Of a DNA stretch of 64,000 nucleotides, positions 47,395 through 58,067 are shown piece after piece. The notes under the pieces are model-generated. The model had not been told where the DNA came from, searched no databases, and saw nothing but the letters and a program-made list of their open reading frames with translations. Source of the stretch: Gymnopus androsaceus JB14 (Eukaryota > Basidiomycota > Agaricomycetes > Agaricales > Omphalotaceae); NCBI GenBank assembly GCA_009733575.1, contig ML769522.1, positions 83,384-147,383 of the forward strand, read 5' to 3'. The position numbers and the translations under genes were made by a program. The stretch's first letter is position 1. Each line of letters begins with the position of its first letter.

Positions 47395-48979
47395 CTACAA
47401 TCAAGCCAGGGAGGTCCAAGTCTTCCTTGCTGATGTTTACGCTGGAAAAGGGTCCACGCAATTTGACCTTCTGCAATTGAGCTATTTCGACATCATCAAA
47501 ATCCACTGTTGATTTATCTGTCCACCAGCGTGAATGGATCATGGATAATACAGATGTCGACTCCGAAGGAAAGTCTTCCACGGACAGCTCAAAGTTCGTG
47601 AGCTTTGGAAGAAGGATTGTATGGCTTTTGGTGTAGATCATGGCCTCGATGAGAGCATCCACATCGTATATAGGTTCAACTTCTGCCCATAATGATGATA
47701 TGATTTCATCGGAATCACTCCAGGCTTGGTCAATCCGCAATGACTTCACTGTTGGAAAGGCATCCAATATCGAGAGGAGGCTGATTGTAATAAGTTCTGT
47801 TTCAATTTCCAAACAGCAGCTCAGCGTTAGCGTCAGCGATGCCAGCGCAGCCGCAGAACGATTCTGAAACCCAACAACGTCTTCAGAGAGGTTATCGATT
47901 TTCTGGGAGACACAACGAAGAGTTAAACCTTCGAGTAGGGGTGCTGTGAGACCGTGTAAAAGGTTGACACTATTGTCGAAGACACTCCAGCAAGATACGT
48001 CAAGGAATCTCAACGCAGGAAGAGATATGGAGAAGTCCTTGTCAAACCCAACCTCGCCGTCCAAATGCATTGTGAGACTGACAAGAGATTTGCACCGATA
48101 TAGTGTACCCTGATAGATCGTGAAGGGAGATACTATTCCAGATACCATTTCATGCCAGGCCAATTCAACTTTGAGTGTGGTCAACTGCTCCAGTGGTACT
48201 ACCACAAATTTGTCTAGAACAGACTCAAATTCGCTTTCGACGATGCTGAGATGCCGTAGCCTAGGTGCCCCAAGGAATGCCTCGATTCCATGAGCACATA
48301 GTTTTGACAAATCTGGACTGTCATCCCGATCCCAATCAGCAAGGCGAAGAAACAGCTTCTCCAACAAAGGTAGGGATGAGCGTGGTAGACGGAAAAGAGG
48401 AATGAATAGGTTTGGATAACCCGAGATATCAAGTAATCGGATTTGGCGATGAAAGTCAAGGACACAGTTCAGGAATCGACGTATAAGAGGTTCGTCTGTT
48501 TCCCAGAGGTTTATGGACAAGTCCAAATGCAGCTCCAAGGGAAGACTCCGACTGCGGGTCAACCATTCCTTTAACCAGATGTCCTCTCCTAAAAAGACTT
48601 TCTTATGACTCCGCAAGGAAAGACAGAATTTCGACCACATTCGAGAGTTGGAATGAGCGGCGTTTCTCCAAGCCGCACACACTTGAGAAAGCATGGATGT
48701 GCATCGAACAATGTCATAATCGGCGGTAAACCTTCCATCCTCGGGAGTACACGAGAGCTCGAGAATTTCGGATAGAACTTCAAGCGGGATTCGACGGATG
48801 GGGGAAAGAACGTTTTGGGGAAACGCGATTTCGACGAGCTTTGCGTCTCTTTGACGCGTTGATTCGGAGTCGAGGGCTTCGACATGAGTTTCTGCAAGTC
48901 GGGTTTGGAGGAAGGATATGTCTTTGGGTTCAAGCCATATCGGCCCTGCTATGCGAGATTGGCTAAGATACTAAGCCAT
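47333..48979 (-). CDS. F-box/leucine-rich protein 1, stop at codon 3
   Basis: The frame is open from ATG 48979 to 47333 except for codon 3, which is TAG (48973-48971) where the paralogues have CAG (MAQYL). The next in-frame ATG is at 48694, after the F-box core. The F-box reads LSPIRRIPLEVLSEILELSC with VCAAWRNAAHSNSRMWSK. The Leu-rich remainder is intact (VPLEQLTTLKVEL, HGLTAPLLEGLTLRC) and ends RWMEC. A lost start, use of a non-ATG or upstream start, or a true null are all possible. About 530 residues if codon 3 were read through. Confidence 0.8.
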
Positions 48980-49143
48980 ATGATAACGAAAGAAAAGAGT
49001 TAGAATAGACGCTCGTCGCTTGTTCTTTCTCTCTTCATTACAGTAAGTGGCAGCGTAGAAAGCGTTTCGCTTATCCATCGTAACCAAGGATAACATCATT
49101 AGCATTCCAATTCCATACTGTATATATTACCGGTATATCCAAG

Positions 49144-50718
49144 TTAATAAGTAGTAACATCTTCAAAATCCACAATCAATCCAGGGAGGTCCGACAAGTC
49201 TTCCTTGCTGATGGAAAAGGGCCCACGTAGCTTTACCTTCTGCAATTGAGCTATTCCGACATTATCAAGGCCCGGCTTTGATTTATCTGTCCACCAGCGA
49301 GAATGGATCATGGATAGCAAACATGCCGACTCCCTCACGGGAAAGTCTTCCACGGACAGTGCAAAGTTTACGAGCTTTGGAAGGATTGTACAGCTTTCAG
49401 TGTGGATCATCGCCTTGACAAGAGCATGTATGCCATATATAGGATCAACTTCCATTTCTTCGTCGTAATCATTCCAGGTTTGGTCGATGCGCAATGACTT
49501 CACTGTAGCAAAGGCAGCCAATATCGAGAGGAAGTTGGCCGTAATATGTTCTTCATCACTACCCAAACGGCAGTGCAGCATTAGCGTTAGTGATGCCAGC
49601 GCAGCCGCAGAACGATTCTGAAGCCCAACAACATCTCTAGAGAGGCCATCGATTCCTTGGTTGACGCAACGAAGAGTCAAACCTTCGAGTAGAGGCGCAG
49701 TGAGACCGTGTAAAAGATTCACACGTGCAGACCAATAAGACACGTCGAGGAATTTCAACGCAGGAAGATATATGGAGGAGTCAAGTCCAAACCCAACTTC
49801 ATTGGATAAATGCATGGTGAGACTGACAAGAGATTTGCACTGGTATAATGCATCCCGATAGAGGTCAAATGCTGGTTCATGGAAGGACACTCTAATTTCG
49901 AGTGAAGTCAACTGCTCCAGTGGTACTACCCCCAAATCGTTTGATAGCAGAGAGCCAACCTGAAGATCAACGATGTGGAGATGCCGTAGCCTGGGTGACC
50001 CTAGGAATGCTTCGATTCCCTGAGGGAATAGTTCCATTAAATCTCTGGTGTTATTCCAATTGGTTTGTAGGTGGAGAAAGAGCTTCTCCAATAAAGGTAG
50101 TGAAGAGCGTGGTAGGCGGAGAAGAGGAATGAATGGCTCTGAGACCCCCGAAACATTAATTAATCGAATCTGGCGACGAAAATCGAGGATATACTCCAAG
50201 AATTGGGTTGCTCGATGTATAAGAGGTTCGTTGCGGGTGGACAAGTCTAGATACAGCTCCAAGGGAAGACCCTGGCTGCGAGCAAGCCATTCCTTTATCC
50301 ATATGACCTCTCCCAAAAGGGCTTTCTGATGGGACCACAGGGAAAGGCAGAGTTTCGACCACATTCGAGGGTTGGAACAGGCGGCTTTTCTCCAAGCCAC
50401 GCACACTCGAGAAAGCAAAGACGTGTATCGAACAATGTCATGATCGGCGGTAAAGTTTCCATCCTCGGGAATACACGAGAGCTCGAGAATCTCGGATAGA
50501 ACCTCAACCGGGATCCGACGGATGGGGGAAAGAACGTTTCGGAGAGACGCGACCTCGACAAGCTTTGCATCTCTTTGACGCGTTAATTCGGAGATCTGCT
50601 TTTCGAGAGCTTCAATATCGGTTTCTGCTTCAGAGAGTCGGGTTTGAAGGAGGGATATATCGTGAGGTTCAAGCCAGATTGGCCCTTCTATGCGAGTTTG
50701 TGAAAGATACTGAGCCAT
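49144..50718 (-). CDS. F-box/leucine-rich protein 2
   Basis: ATG 50718 is chosen because MAQYLSQTRIEGPIWLEP aligns with the paralogues; an in-frame ATG at 50769 would add 17 residues. It encodes 524 residues in one exon. A coiled-coil-like N-terminus is followed by the F-box (LSPIRRIPVEVLSEILELSC, then VCVAWRKAACSNPRMWSK) and Leu-rich repeats (VPLEQLTSLEIRV, LPALKFLDVSYWS). It probably recruits substrates to an SCF ubiquitin ligase. It is one of three head-to-tail paralogues, intact and without introns. Confidence 0.88.
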   Translation of the reverse strand: MAQYLSQTRIEGPIWLEPHDISLLQTRLSEAETDIEALEKQISELTRQRDAKLVEVASLRNVLSPIRRIPVEVLSEILELSCIPEDGNFTADHDIVRYTSLLSRVCVAWRKAACSNPRMWSKLCLSLWSHQKALLGEVIWIKEWLARSQGLPLELYLDLSTRNEPLIHRATQFLEYILDFRRQIRLINVSGVSEPFIPLLRLPRSSLPLLEKLFLHLQTNWNNTRDLMELFPQGIEAFLGSPRLRHLHIVDLQVGSLLSNDLGVVPLEQLTSLEIRVSFHEPAFDLYRDALYQCKSLVSLTMHLSNEVGFGLDSSIYLPALKFLDVSYWSARVNLLHGLTAPLLEGLTLRCVNQGIDGLSRDVVGLQNRSAAALASLTLMLHCRLGSDEEHITANFLSILAAFATVKSLRIDQTWNDYDEEMEVDPIYGIHALVKAMIHTESCTILPKLVNFALSVEDFPVRESACLLSMIHSRWWTDKSKPGLDNVGIAQLQKVKLRGPFSISKEDLSDLPGLIVDFEDVTTY

Positions 50719-51035
50719 ATGATGAGAAAAGAAAAAAGAGTTATAATAGACGCTCGTCGTTTTCCTCAAATTACATGGGATGTTGAACCCGAGACACCAT
50801 ACAGGTAACCGCCGGTATTATGCGCGCATCCCTTGTTTGACTACGCTGAGCTTAGAGAAAATAATTATAGATATTAATCGGGAAGGTCGAGGAAGTGTCC
50901 TCCTCCGAACGTGGATTTGGGTGGGATCGTGCCTGCAGTTCTTGGTCCTAGTTTTCCGGCGTGAGGGTTTGAGTATAGCATTCCAAATTCCATGTATGAT
51001 ATATATAAGTATTCCAGTATATCCAAAGGCAACAA
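50719..51035. other. gap holding an Scd6 3' fragment
   Basis: Short gap between F-box genes 2 and 3. Its main content is the Scd6 remnant at 50879-50975. Confidence 0.6.
50879..50975 (+). pseudogene. remnant of the Scd6 3' end
   Basis: GTCCTCCTCCGAACG and GTGCCTGCAGTT, then GGCGTGAGGGTTTGA match the last coding bases of the Scd6 genes (47080-47151) with substitutions and small indels. As in the intact locus, it points at the 3' end of an F-box gene, here gene 3. Confidence 0.8.
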
Positions 51036-52652
51036 TCAGCAGTAACGTTTTCTAGTAGTAATGTTTTTAAAGTCCACGATTAAGCCAGGGAGATCCAAGT
51101 CTTCCTTGCTGATGTTTACTCTAGAAAAGGGTCCACGTAGTTTTACCCTCTGTAATTGAGCTATTCCGATATCATGCAGGTCCAGCTTTGATTCACTTGT
51201 CCACCAGCGTGAATAAATCATGGATAATACAGATGTCAACTTCGAGGGAAAGTGTTCCACGGACAGCTCAAAGTTCATGAGCTTCGGAAGAAAGATTTCA
51301 TGACTTTTGGTGTAGATCATGGCCTCTACAATAGCATCCACATCATATATGGGAATAACGTCCTCACCGACCTCCGTTTCATCATAACCCCAGTCACTCC
51401 AGGCTTGCTCGATGCGCAATGACTTCACTGTAGCAAAGACAACCAATATCCCGAGGAGGTCCGCCGTGATATGTTCTGTTTCACTGCCCAACCGAAAGTG
51501 CAGCGCTAGCGTCAACGATGCCAGCGCAGCCACAGAACGGTTCTGAAACCCAACAACATCTCTACAGAGGTCATCGATTTCTTGGTTGATACAACGAAGA
51601 GTTAAACCTTCGAGTAGGGGTGCCGTGAGACCATGTAAAAGATTTGCTTCTACAGAGCAACAAGATACGTCGAGAAATTTCAACGCAGGAAGACATACAG
51701 AGAATCCGACGTTAAGACCAACATCATCTGATAAGGACATTGTGAGACTGACAAGAGATTTGCACCGGTATAGTGCAGTCTGATAGACACTGAGGCTAAA
51801 CTCTATCTCGGGCAGGTCCAATGTAATTTTGAGTGAGGTCAACTGCTCCAGCGGCACTACCACCAATTTGTTTAGCATAGAGTCAACTTCAGGTTCAGCG
51901 AGGCTGAGATGCCGTAGCCTGGGTGCTCCTAGGAATGCTTCTACTCCGTGAGGAAATAGTTTCAACATATCTGGAGTGTTGTTCCAATCAGCTAGGCGCA
52001 GATCCAGCTTCTCCAATAAAGGTAGTGATGCGCGTGGTAGACGGAAAAGAGGAATGAATGATTCTGGATCACCCGAGACCTCGATTAATCGAATCTGGCG
52101 ACGAAAACGAAGTATACAGTCCAGGAGTTTGGTTCCTCGGTGTATAAGGACTTTGTCTGTTTGGAGGTCCGTGGTCAAGTCCAAATACAGCTCCAAGGGA
52201 AGACCCCGACTGCGAGTCAACCATTCCTGTGCCCGGATGACCTTACCCAAAAAGATTTTTCGATGACTGAACAGGGAGAGGCAGAGTTTCGACCACATTC
52301 GAGGGTTGGAATGAGCGACTTTTCTCCAAGCCACACACACTCGAGAAAGCCTAGATGTGTATCGCACAATGTCATAATCGGCGGTAAATTTTCCATCCTT
52401 GGGAGTACACGAAAGTTCGAGAATTTCGGAGAGAATCTCAACTGGCATTCGACGAATGGGAGAAAGGACGTTCCGAAGAGACGCGACCTCGACGAGCTTT
52501 GCGTCTCTTCGACGCGTTAATTTGGAGATCTGCTTTTCGAGGGCCGAGGCCTGGGTTTCTGCTTCTGACAATCGCGTCTGAAGGAAGGATATGTCAATGG
52601 GTTCAAGCCATATTGGCCCTTCGATGCGAGATTGGTTAAGATACTGAGCCAT
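51036..52652 (-). CDS. F-box/leucine-rich protein 3
   Basis: ATG 52652 gives MAQYLNQSRIEGPIWLEP, aligned with the paralogues; an ATG seven codons upstream is also in frame. It encodes 538 residues in a single exon. F-box LSPIRRMPVEILSEILELSC is followed by VCVAWRKVAHSNPRMWSK and a Leu-rich region (VPLEQLTSLKITL, LPALKFLDVSCCS, LLHGLTAPLLEGLTLRC). The end is VDFKNITTRKRYC. It is the likely substrate adaptor of an SCF ligase; no substrate can be inferred. Confidence 0.88.
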   Translation of the reverse strand: MAQYLNQSRIEGPIWLEPIDISFLQTRLSEAETQASALEKQISKLTRRRDAKLVEVASLRNVLSPIRRMPVEILSEILELSCTPKDGKFTADYDIVRYTSRLSRVCVAWRKVAHSNPRMWSKLCLSLFSHRKIFLGKVIRAQEWLTRSRGLPLELYLDLTTDLQTDKVLIHRGTKLLDCILRFRRQIRLIEVSGDPESFIPLFRLPRASLPLLEKLDLRLADWNNTPDMLKLFPHGVEAFLGAPRLRHLSLAEPEVDSMLNKLVVVPLEQLTSLKITLDLPEIEFSLSVYQTALYRCKSLVSLTMSLSDDVGLNVGFSVCLPALKFLDVSCCSVEANLLHGLTAPLLEGLTLRCINQEIDDLCRDVVGFQNRSVAALASLTLALHFRLGSETEHITADLLGILVVFATVKSLRIEQAWSDWGYDETEVGEDVIPIYDVDAIVEAMIYTKSHEIFLPKLMNFELSVEHFPSKLTSVLSMIYSRWWTSESKLDLHDIGIAQLQRVKLRGPFSRVNISKEDLDLPGLIVDFKNITTRKRYC

Positions 52653-53073
52653 ATGCCAAGAAGGAAGAAGCAAGTCGAACGATTAGCTAAAATGCGGCCC
52701 GCTATTGCAGACCCGCTAAGCGCCTTAGCCGGATTATGGTAAAGTAGAGAGTAGACTCGCGGTGCCAGTTCCGTTCGGTCGCCACCTATTTCAAATAAAT
52801 TTGAAATGCGCTGTCAACAGCTGAGGCGGCTACCGAAGGACTGGGAACAAACTCGCGTCACTAACAGAGTCACATTTTCGTGACTTTAACTTAGTGAAAT
52901 TTCGATTTCTGCGCTTAGCGCTCATTCTCAGTTTCGCTTTCCATACGTCGTCGAAACACTATCCCTTCAAATAAATTAGACCATCCATTGCAGAAATATG
53001 TCAATAGTTCAACAAGCTGCTTTTGAGAGAAATACTGAATGAAAAATAATGAGAATTCACAATTTTCATGTTT

Positions 53074-54330
53074 TCACCGCCCCTGTTCGAAGATATCTGA
53101 CTCGCCTCCTGCTTCTAGTGGTTCCTCCTCCTCCAGATCAACGTGAGATTCATCTAGGAAGTCGTCAGTCTGATTATACAATGCCTCATCATCAAAATCC
53201 AGGTTGACATCCTCGGGAGTGGTCAGCTGCAACGTTGGTTCCCCACCTCCGGTCTCTAGTTCCTTCAATAGGGTCTCCAGTTCTCTGCACAGATCATCCT
53301 CCCCATCCGGAGACTCATCTTCATCTTCATTACCTAGCACTTCTGAATTTTTGAAGGACTCGGGAATGTGTGAGGTAGAAGGCATCAGACTTGGAGATTT
53401 GGAAGTAGATGATGAGGGTGAATTGGGCGGTAATGTAGTGGGCAGAGATTTTTCAGGAAGTGGGATATCATCATCAATGTCAACAGGTATCATGCGGTGC
53501 CGTTGCTGAAGCCTGGAACATGCACTGTTGAATTCATTCAATGGACAGCTTGTTCCTGTTATTGTATTGTGCAGTCCAACAGAGGTCGCATCAGCGACCT
53601 CCTGATCGTCTTCCAATACTCGGCCTAGGGTTAAATCATAGGTGCCATGGTCATCTAGACTTTCCATAATACAGTGGATGTCATTGACGGGATCAACAGA
53701 GGTGTGTTTTGAGCCTTGATCGTATCCTAGGGCATCATTCATTGTCCTTGCCAGTTCCCGCAATGCGTTTACGCAGGGTGTGATCATGGCAAGCCACCGC
53801 CATGACATATTGCTACCATGAGCTTTATAGAATACCTGTTACCCCGTAAGCCTACGAACATAATATATATAAAGGACTGACCTTGATCCAGTAATTCAAA
53901 TGCTCCTGCATTAAATCCACTTCGAGGAATGACCTTCCATTGGTACTAATTAACCAATTATTGAGAACTGCATCGCTATACACTTGTGATTAGTATTGAA
54001 ATCAATTCCGAGTCGGAATATAAATCCTTACCGAACTGGCTGTGGCCAAACATTTTCAAGATTATGTATGAGATGAAGCATCTCATACGCATACTTGGTT
54101 CGCCCATTTCCCCGGAAGCTTAGGGCCCAAATCTTGAGGACAAGGATTACACGCCCAGAGTCTCCCGCTCTCACTGCATCAGTGAACTCGCGGGTAATCA
54201 AAGCGTCTCGGAGAAACAAAATTGCATTCTCGAATACCATGTCACCCTCTTCCTTTCCCAAAAGTTCCCGTTTACTTCTAAGCTCTGCAACAATGGAAGC
54301 ATCCATATATATGATGTATAAAGGAAAGGG
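53074..54330 (-). pseudogene. DUF6589 protein, 3' part only
   Basis: Exons give NAILFLRDALITREFTDAVR, VLKIWALSFRGNGRTKYAYE and LHLIHNLENVWP, then after introns EVDLMQEHLNYWIKVFYKAHG and WRWLAMITPCVNALRELART. An acidic low-complexity tail ends at 53074. These are C-terminal landmarks of DUF6589, a family expanded in Agaricomycetes. The N-terminal majority is missing: similarity stops near the centre of the element. Splices near 54030, 53930 and 53870 look normal, so the remaining exons are not decayed. Confidence 0.75.
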
Positions 54331-55663
54331 AAAGGGAAAGCCTATGGAGAATGAGTCTACATACACGACTGGCGAATACGAGAAGTTGACTGAAAAGAAT
54401 TACATGGAAAGCCATGGCGTGAAATGGGGTTCATACAATGGGAAGTCAGATACACATCTGAAAGCTGGCTGGGAGCCTCACATTGATTTTTGGGCAAAGG
54501 ACGAAGGCCTACTTCCATTCACACAAACGGGTTCATGTCAGCAAAACATTCTGACACAGGTCTACAAAAACCAACCGCCCAGTGAGTACATGAATATGTG
54601 ATACGGATCTAAAACTCACCGATAATCCCTAGTTCCACTTGAAGGTGTCAGCTGTTGTGACATCTGCGATCCCAGTCTGCTGGACTCCATACGGCCTGGA
54701 TATTATAGAGTGCCTCCTCGTCAGACTGCCGTTACAAAAGGCGTCCCATACAAGCCAACACAGCTCGCCCTAAATGAATGGAGAATATTGACATACAAAA
54801 TGTACCATTCCGATGACCAGTGGACCTTTGAGGCAATACTTGGCGGAGACCTTATCAAGCTACTGGCATCCGTGGGCCCTATCAAGTCTTTTGAGAGGCT
54901 AGAAAAGATATTGGGAATGCAGTGGGGATGGTGGGATCACTATGGTCAAAACCTCTGGGAAACCATTGAAAAACTCGAAATGCCAGAACTAGTACTGCTG
55001 CCCAAAGGAACTAAACAAAAAGAGAGTGAAGATATGGAGACAGGTGCGAGTCAATCAAAGAGAGGTCGGATCGGATCCAGCGGTGGTGGTGGTAATGAAT
55101 CAGAAGCAATGCCAGCATTAACTTCTGTTCATCAACACGCATCACACGCCCACCGCGATGCTCAGCCTCATGTCCCTGCCAATCTTCCCGTGTCTCGACA
55201 GCTCCCATCGACAGCGGCGGGACCCGCTACACCAGCTAACAGCAACCATCGACATTACCAGAATCCACCACGATTCATCCATGATTCCCCTGCTTATTCC
55301 GGCTACTACAACCAAGCGACTTCCTATCCTTCCCCAATGCCCACTCCCCACAATCCATATCCTTACTATCATAACTAGCCCAATGCGCCGGTGTCCAACC
55401 CCAGAAACCAATATGTCTCACCCGAATTCACCTATTCACCTTCCTTCCAAACACCTTCCAGACATCTAAACCCGGTTCCCTTCCTCTTTCACCTGGACCA
55501 AAGTCCATTGCTGCCAGCTTTTCAGCCCTTCCGACATCCTAATTCCAACCCGCCGCCTTCACAGCCCCAATACAACGATCTAGCGAGGCTGAATCCTGCA
55601 AATTACAGTGAGGAATCTCAATTTTTTGAATCTTCACCAGTTTTCCGATGGGATAAGCAATAA
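54320..55663 (+). pseudogene. RecQ-like helicase, C-terminal fragment
   Basis: The first readable exon contains GQ/GK-type text then VKWGSYNGKSD and GLLPFTQTGSCQQNILTQVY. An intron 54582-54632 joins it in frame to PLEGVSCCDICDPSLLDSIR, a Cys cluster resembling the RecQ C-terminal zinc-binding region of basidiomycete helicases. LALNEWRIL, LGGDLIKLLASVGPIKSFER and a Pro/His/Gln-rich tail follow. TAG at 55376-55378 interrupts the tail, but the same frame stays open to TAA at 55663 (NPRNQYVSPEFTYSPSF), so the TAG is probably secondary. The helicase motor domains are absent. Confidence 0.65.
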
Positions 55664-55924
55664 AAATGGTTTTTTAGGATATTTGAATGTTTCTGCAATA
55701 GATGGTCCAATTTATTTGAAGGGACAGTGTTTCGACGACATATGGAAAGCAAAACTGAGAATGAGCGCTATGCGCAGAAATCGAAATTTCACTAAGTTAA
55801 AGTCACAAAAATGTGACTCTGTTAGTGACGCGGGTTTGGTACCAGCTGTTCTCCGAACTTGCTCCCGTAGGTCAGCAAGTATTTGTCATTTTGCAAATTT
55901 GGAGAACGGGTGGTCCACGAGCCT

Positions 55925-56363
55925 AGGTAGAGAGCATCCAAGCTCGAGCAAGGTCAGCTGACTTTGTCACATGGCTGTCACATACCTATATATGGTGAAA
56001 TTCACTTCGAAAATAGAATGAACATTATTCCACTCATCATGAAGCTAATTCCTTCCATTCAACACTTTATATACTGTATAAATGTCTGAAAAATAAACTG
56101 GCAGTAATTTGGATAAAATATGAGAGAGGAGTTATCAGTTTAGCGTAAGAAGCACTGTTTGGGTAACTCTTCAATCAAAATTACATATGTGCTCAAAGTC
56201 TTGGGTGATACACCCTTTTAAGTACATTTTCAAGGGTTGAATGAAGCAGATTTGTGAAGCAGGTCCTACTTGTTTTTTGAGAGAATTATCTATGGAATTT
56301 CACCATATTAAGGAGTCACATGGAGGTCAGCTGACCTTGCTCGAGCTTGGATGCTCTCTACCT
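55925..56363. mobile_element. inverted-repeat element (MITE-like)
   Basis: AGGTAGAGAGCATCCAAGCT at the left and its complement at the right bound 439 bp. The arms continue through CGAGCAAGGTCAGCTGA with few mismatches. The interior is AT-rich without a gene. No exact target duplication seen. Confidence 0.75.
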
Positions 56364-56589
56364 TAACAAATCTCTGGTACACTTGTGCAGTCTCAATAAA
56401 ACTCCGACATTTTCCTCGTTGATCTTCTATAGCGCAATGTTACCTAAATATTACTAATTTTTGTTATTTGAATTTCAACTTCCAAGCATTACTAGTTTAG
56501 TTTACAAATGCGAACACTCTTTTCAAACTTCACCAGGGAAATTCACCTCTATCTGACCAGAAGAGCCCTAGACCGCAGGTGATAAATAT

Positions 56590-57271
56590 CAATGATAAAT
56601 TTTAGAAAAGAACAACCTCACCAATCTTTTTCCCATCCTCCGGCCCCAAGAGTACCCATTCCTCTAAAAGTTTGGCAGCCTGCATCGGCAACTTTCCTCC
56701 AGGGCGGAACCCGATTGATATGTGTTTGAGGCCATGACAGTGATATTGAGTATCATTACCGGGTGGGATCCTCTGCAAAGGAGAAGGAGAAATGTTTGGG
56801 TGGTTTGTATCATGCCATAGAAATTACTTAGTCTTGAATGTTTTGTGAATGGTGGAAATGTCAATGGTGGATGCGTTTTGAGGCTTTGCCATGCAGCTTA
56901 TGCCTAAAGGAGTACTTGGGATTATGTGGTATGAGTTCAATTCTTACCCGCATTATTTACTAGCATGTCCAATTTTCCTTCCTCTTTCTCGATTGTCTCT
57001 TTAGCTGCTTGAATAGACTTTTTATCCGTGAAATCTAATTGAACAAATTTTGCATCGAGATTGTGCTCCTTCTGTTTCCGCCTATATACAGAATTGGTGA
57101 ACCAACCTGAAGATATCAAAGGAATTCAACGAACTGGGCTTCTTTTCCCGAAGCCTCCTTTCTCGAGGCTAGATACACTGTGTGACCTTTTGAAGTAAGC
57201 AGTTGGACAAGGTCTTAACCTATGCCAGTGTTGGATCCAGTAACCAGAATGGTATGGGTCTCAATAGACAT
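56590..57271 (-). pseudogene. short-chain dehydrogenase/reductase pseudogene 2
   Basis: MSIETHTILVTGSNTGIG is followed at once by TAA. Later pieces read LLTSKGHTVYLASRKEASGK, KFVQLDFTDKKSIQAAKETI and LDMLVNNAG, so the cofactor and NNAG motifs survive but the frame does not. It is the inverted relative of 42150-42806, including upstream sequence to about 57620. Confidence 0.75.
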
Positions 57272-58067
57272 TGATAAAGACGAGAATATGTGAATCCGGA
57301 CGCCATGTTATAGACTTGAATACACTCTCAATGCCAGTAGTGCTAATACCAGTAGTGCTAATACAATTTTAGTAAGAAGATTTGCCGACGAAAGACCGAT
57401 GGGCAATCACGACCTTTATATAATTAAACAGAAACTGCATCTATAGAGGCTGAGTGGAGACTTCTCTTGTTGAATATTCCCAAAGTCTGGGTTGAGTTAG
57501 TCTGACACAACTGCTACTTTCGGAAGTTCCTTATATAGCAGTATTTGTCAGCTCTTAGGTAAAGCAGTCAAAGCTGTAAATATTGGATTCGACCAAATTG
57601 TACTGTATTTGATTTCAGCTTTGCTGGTCCGAAGACTCCAATTCAAGAGTCAGATCAAAGTCAGATACTAGCATAGATATATTCTACATACAGTATATCA
57701 ACACCGATAAAAAAGAAAGAAAAAGTGTGTGTGTGCTTGAGTCTTGACTGATGAGAGTTTGGTCCAAAGGATAGAAGTTTTATTGAATGTGATATAGTGA
57801 TCATGGAGTCCTTGAGCCATGACATGTTGGTATTGGATTGAATAGAATACGGCAGAAAATTTTAAATAATGATGCAGTGAAAGCAGTTACCATTGACAGT
57901 TTCCAACATTTCCTCTCAACAATTACCCCACTCTTCCTTGGAGCAGCCATGCACTCAGTAAGATACCAAGCAAGCTGTGCACGCGCTTTAAAAAGCTTCA
58001 CTCAATCAGAGATACAAAAGCTCATCATATCCTCCTTGGTAACTGTCATGAGACCTTTGGCTTTCGT
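57272..58067. other. flank of SDR copy 2 and unresolved sequence
   Basis: Contains a 15-bp tandem (CCAGTAGTGCTAATA, about 57333-57362) and homology to 41335-41420 at 57555-57620. The 57.8-58.1 kb part has an open frame on the plus strand without recognised features. Confidence 0.4.

Larger units (their letters stand above)
52849..55837. mobile_element. 3-kb element with ~149-bp terminal inverted repeats
   Basis: Left repeat 52849-52997 and right repeat 55690-55837 are inverted copies with few mismatches. Outer ends read AAACTCGCGTCACTAACAGA and, inverted, AAACCCGCGTCACTAACAGA. Inside lie only the 3' parts of two genes: DUF6589 on the minus strand, with its stop 76 bp from the left repeat, and a RecQ-like gene on the plus strand, with its frame ending 26 bp from the right repeat. 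Both lose their 5' parts at about 54310-54350. This looks like an internal-deletion derivative of a larger element. No clear target duplication was found. Confidence 0.8.

Noticed and set aside
54095..54320. Plus-strand frame upstream of the RecQ-like fragment
   Set aside because: This part is antisense to well-conserved DUF6589 sequence; RecQ-like character starts only after about 54320.
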